Shown piece by piece: positions 62,860-64,000 of a stretch of 64,000 nt of DNA. The DNA is from Anaerolineales bacterium (GTDB lineage: Bacteria; Chloroflexota; Anaerolineae; Aggregatilineales; J027). The number at the start of each line of letters is the position of its first letter. Position 1 is the first letter of the stretch. A program made the translations under genes and the position numbers. The notes beneath the pieces are model-generated. The model worked only from the letters and a program-made list of their open reading frames with translations, ran no database searches and was not told the DNA's origin. The stretch is from contig JACKCI010000001.1 of NCBI GenBank assembly GCA_020634155.1, positions 1,240,001 to 1,304,000 of the forward strand. Direction: 5' to 3'.

Positions 62860-63999
62860 CTAATCATCATCGTCGTCGTCATCTGGTGTAACTTCAGGCG
62901 TACCACTTGGCCCAGATGAACCACCCGAATCGGGCTGGGGTGTGAAGACGGGGCCGTCATCAGGTTCTTGGGTGCTTGCTGGGGCAGTGCCATAGGTTGT
63001 AATGGGTAACGCATTACATTCACCATCGGCATTAACCACAAATGATGCCACCCACCCAACCTGCCCATCGGCTAGGCGAATCTGATACCAACCACCATTA
63101 GCCGAGTTAAACCCAATCCCTGTAGCCGTGTCAGTGGTTCGCAAAATCCCAACGGATGGATGATTGGTGGAACCGCCAGAGCGCACATTAACACCATCGG
63201 CACGGGCTGAAGTTATAGTACATAGGCCAACTTCGGGTGTTGCCTCTGGACCACTAGTGACAGGTGGCGTCCCGCCTGCGGTATAAGCAAACTCAATCTC
63301 ATAGCTGGCTTGAGTAGCAAACTCACCAAGGCTGACAACCATCTTTAAGGTCTCGTCGCTTGGTCCTAATTCTAATGAAGCGGCGACAAGGCGGGTACTA
63401 CTCAAATCCACCACGACATCACCAGTCATATCCATAATCACCACTTGCGGGCTATAACCATCTGTAATTGAGCGAACTTGTACCCATGTGTTGCTAGAGG
63501 GATTCGTCTCAAAATCATAGATAACGCTGGTCAGATTAGGGGCGACGGCCCCAGTTGTCAAAATACCCGCTGCAAGAGGAATACCGGGAGGCAGGCTTCG
63601 CTCTAATAGGATAGTGAATTGCCCAACACTGCTATTGACCTCACCAATTTGCACGTAATAGGCGTCGGCGCTGAACAACGTAAAATTCAAGGTTACAGTA
63701 GCTGTTTGGCCTACATTCAAATCCTGACTGACAATCGCACGACTAGCATCAAGCAGTGTAACGGTGGGTAGAAAACCGCTAATGCCGCCGACTTGAATAG
63801 TCACAGTATCACCGGGGTTGCCTTCAAATTGATACAAGGCCCCATCTGAGCCAATGACTTGACCAAGTGTCAGTTCGCCCCAAACAAGGGACTGTCCATC
63901 TTGGGCCTGTGCTTCATGGGGAAGATAAACGATTAGACCGACAATCGTTATTAAAATCCCCAATACTATCCCTATACGTTGTTTTTGCTGCTTGGTCAA
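62860..63999 (-). CDS. Secreted protein with PPC-like and SH3b domains (start uncertain at window edge)
   Basis: About 379 residues from a TTG at 63999, one base from the window edge. A signal peptide (about 9-32, ending AQAQ) lies close to that TTG, so the true start is there or only slightly upstream. Two PPC-like beta domains (about 35-135 and 145-245) have the FEGNPGDTVTIQV pattern, followed by an SH3b domain (about 262-325: VNVRSGGSTNHPSVG, WYQIRLADGQVGWVA) and a low-complexity Pro/Ser/Gly tail ending in seven Asp. Likely binds the cell wall or surface polymers. Confidence 0.75.
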   Translation of the reverse strand: MTKQQKQRIGIVLGILITIVGLIVYLPHEAQAQDGQSLVWGELTLGQVIGSDGALYQFEGNPGDTVTIQVGGISGFLPTVTLLDASRAIVSQDLNVGQTATVTLNFTLFSADAYYVQIGEVNSSVGQFTILLERSLPPGIPLAAGILTTGAVAPNLTSVIYDFETNPSSNTWVQVRSITDGYSPQVVIMDMTGDVVVDLSSTRLVAASLELGPSDETLKMVVSLGEFATQASYEIEFAYTAGGTPPVTSGPEATPEVGLCTITSARADGVNVRSGGSTNHPSVGILRTTDTATGIGFNSANGGWYQIRLADGQVGWVASFVVNADGECNALPITTYGTAPASTQEPDDGPVFTPQPDSGGSSGPSGTPEVTPDDDDDDD

Positions 64000-64000
64000 C

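Overview
The window (64 kb, moderately GC-rich, all coding on both strands with short gaps) most resembles a chromosomal segment of a Chloroflexota bacterium, probably an Anaerolineae-like lineage. This is inferred from the gene mix: multiheme cytochromes with an NrfD/Fe-S module, SdrD-like surface proteins with a sortase, TolB/WD40 secreted propellers, SH3b-bearing secreted proteins, an archaeal/eukaryal-type prolyl-tRNA synthetase, and BMP- and Liv-type ABC importers. No rRNA, tRNA, CRISPR array, phage or insertion sequence was seen, and no gap longer than about 190 bases lacks a gene.

Layout. 1-7.0 kb: 3' part of a giant surface protein that carries SdrD-like repeats, an LPVTG motif and its own sortase domain. 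7.1-8.8 kb: secreted propeller. 9.0-15.4 kb: a redox locus. A minus-strand operon encodes an octaheme cytochrome c, a Tat-exported four-cluster Fe-S protein and an NrfD-type quinone-reacting membrane subunit. Divergent from it are a multiheme lipoprotein interrupted by one in-frame TGA (a candidate selenocysteine codon followed by a strong hairpin) and a secreted protein of four rhodanese domains. 15.4-23.3 kb: a livK-M-H-acyl-CoA ligase-livG/F importer cluster. 23.4-28.0 kb: a two-component system translationally coupled to an unknown zinc-finger-like protein and an MBL-fold hydrolase. 28.0-37.1 kb: adenine deaminase, a WD40 protein and a complete BMP-type (nucleoside) ABC importer whose permease and ATPase both carry unusual inserted domains. 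37.2-42.8 kb: three ABC exporters, the last two forming an asymmetric heterodimer. 42.8-46.2 kb: asnB and proS. 46.2-54.3 kb: a tandem NYN protein, a V4R-domain protein, an AddA-like helicase-nuclease whose only sensible start is ATT, and tilS. 54.3-64 kb: a probably leaderless membrane protein, a four-gene envelope operon (parvulin lipoprotein, SH3b protein, secreted protein, glycosidase-like/M23 fusion), a YyaL-type thioredoxin-domain protein, a zinc-ribbon membrane protein and a PPC/SH3b secreted protein cut near its start by the window edge.

The best candidates for something undescribed are: (1) the TGA-interrupted multiheme cytochrome as an exported selenocysteine cytochrome working with the NrfD/Fe-S/octaheme module and the rhodanese array; (2) the single-chain sortase plus LPXTG surface protein; (3) the BMP importer whose permease holds a parvulin-like domain and whose ATPase holds a hydrophobic hairpin.
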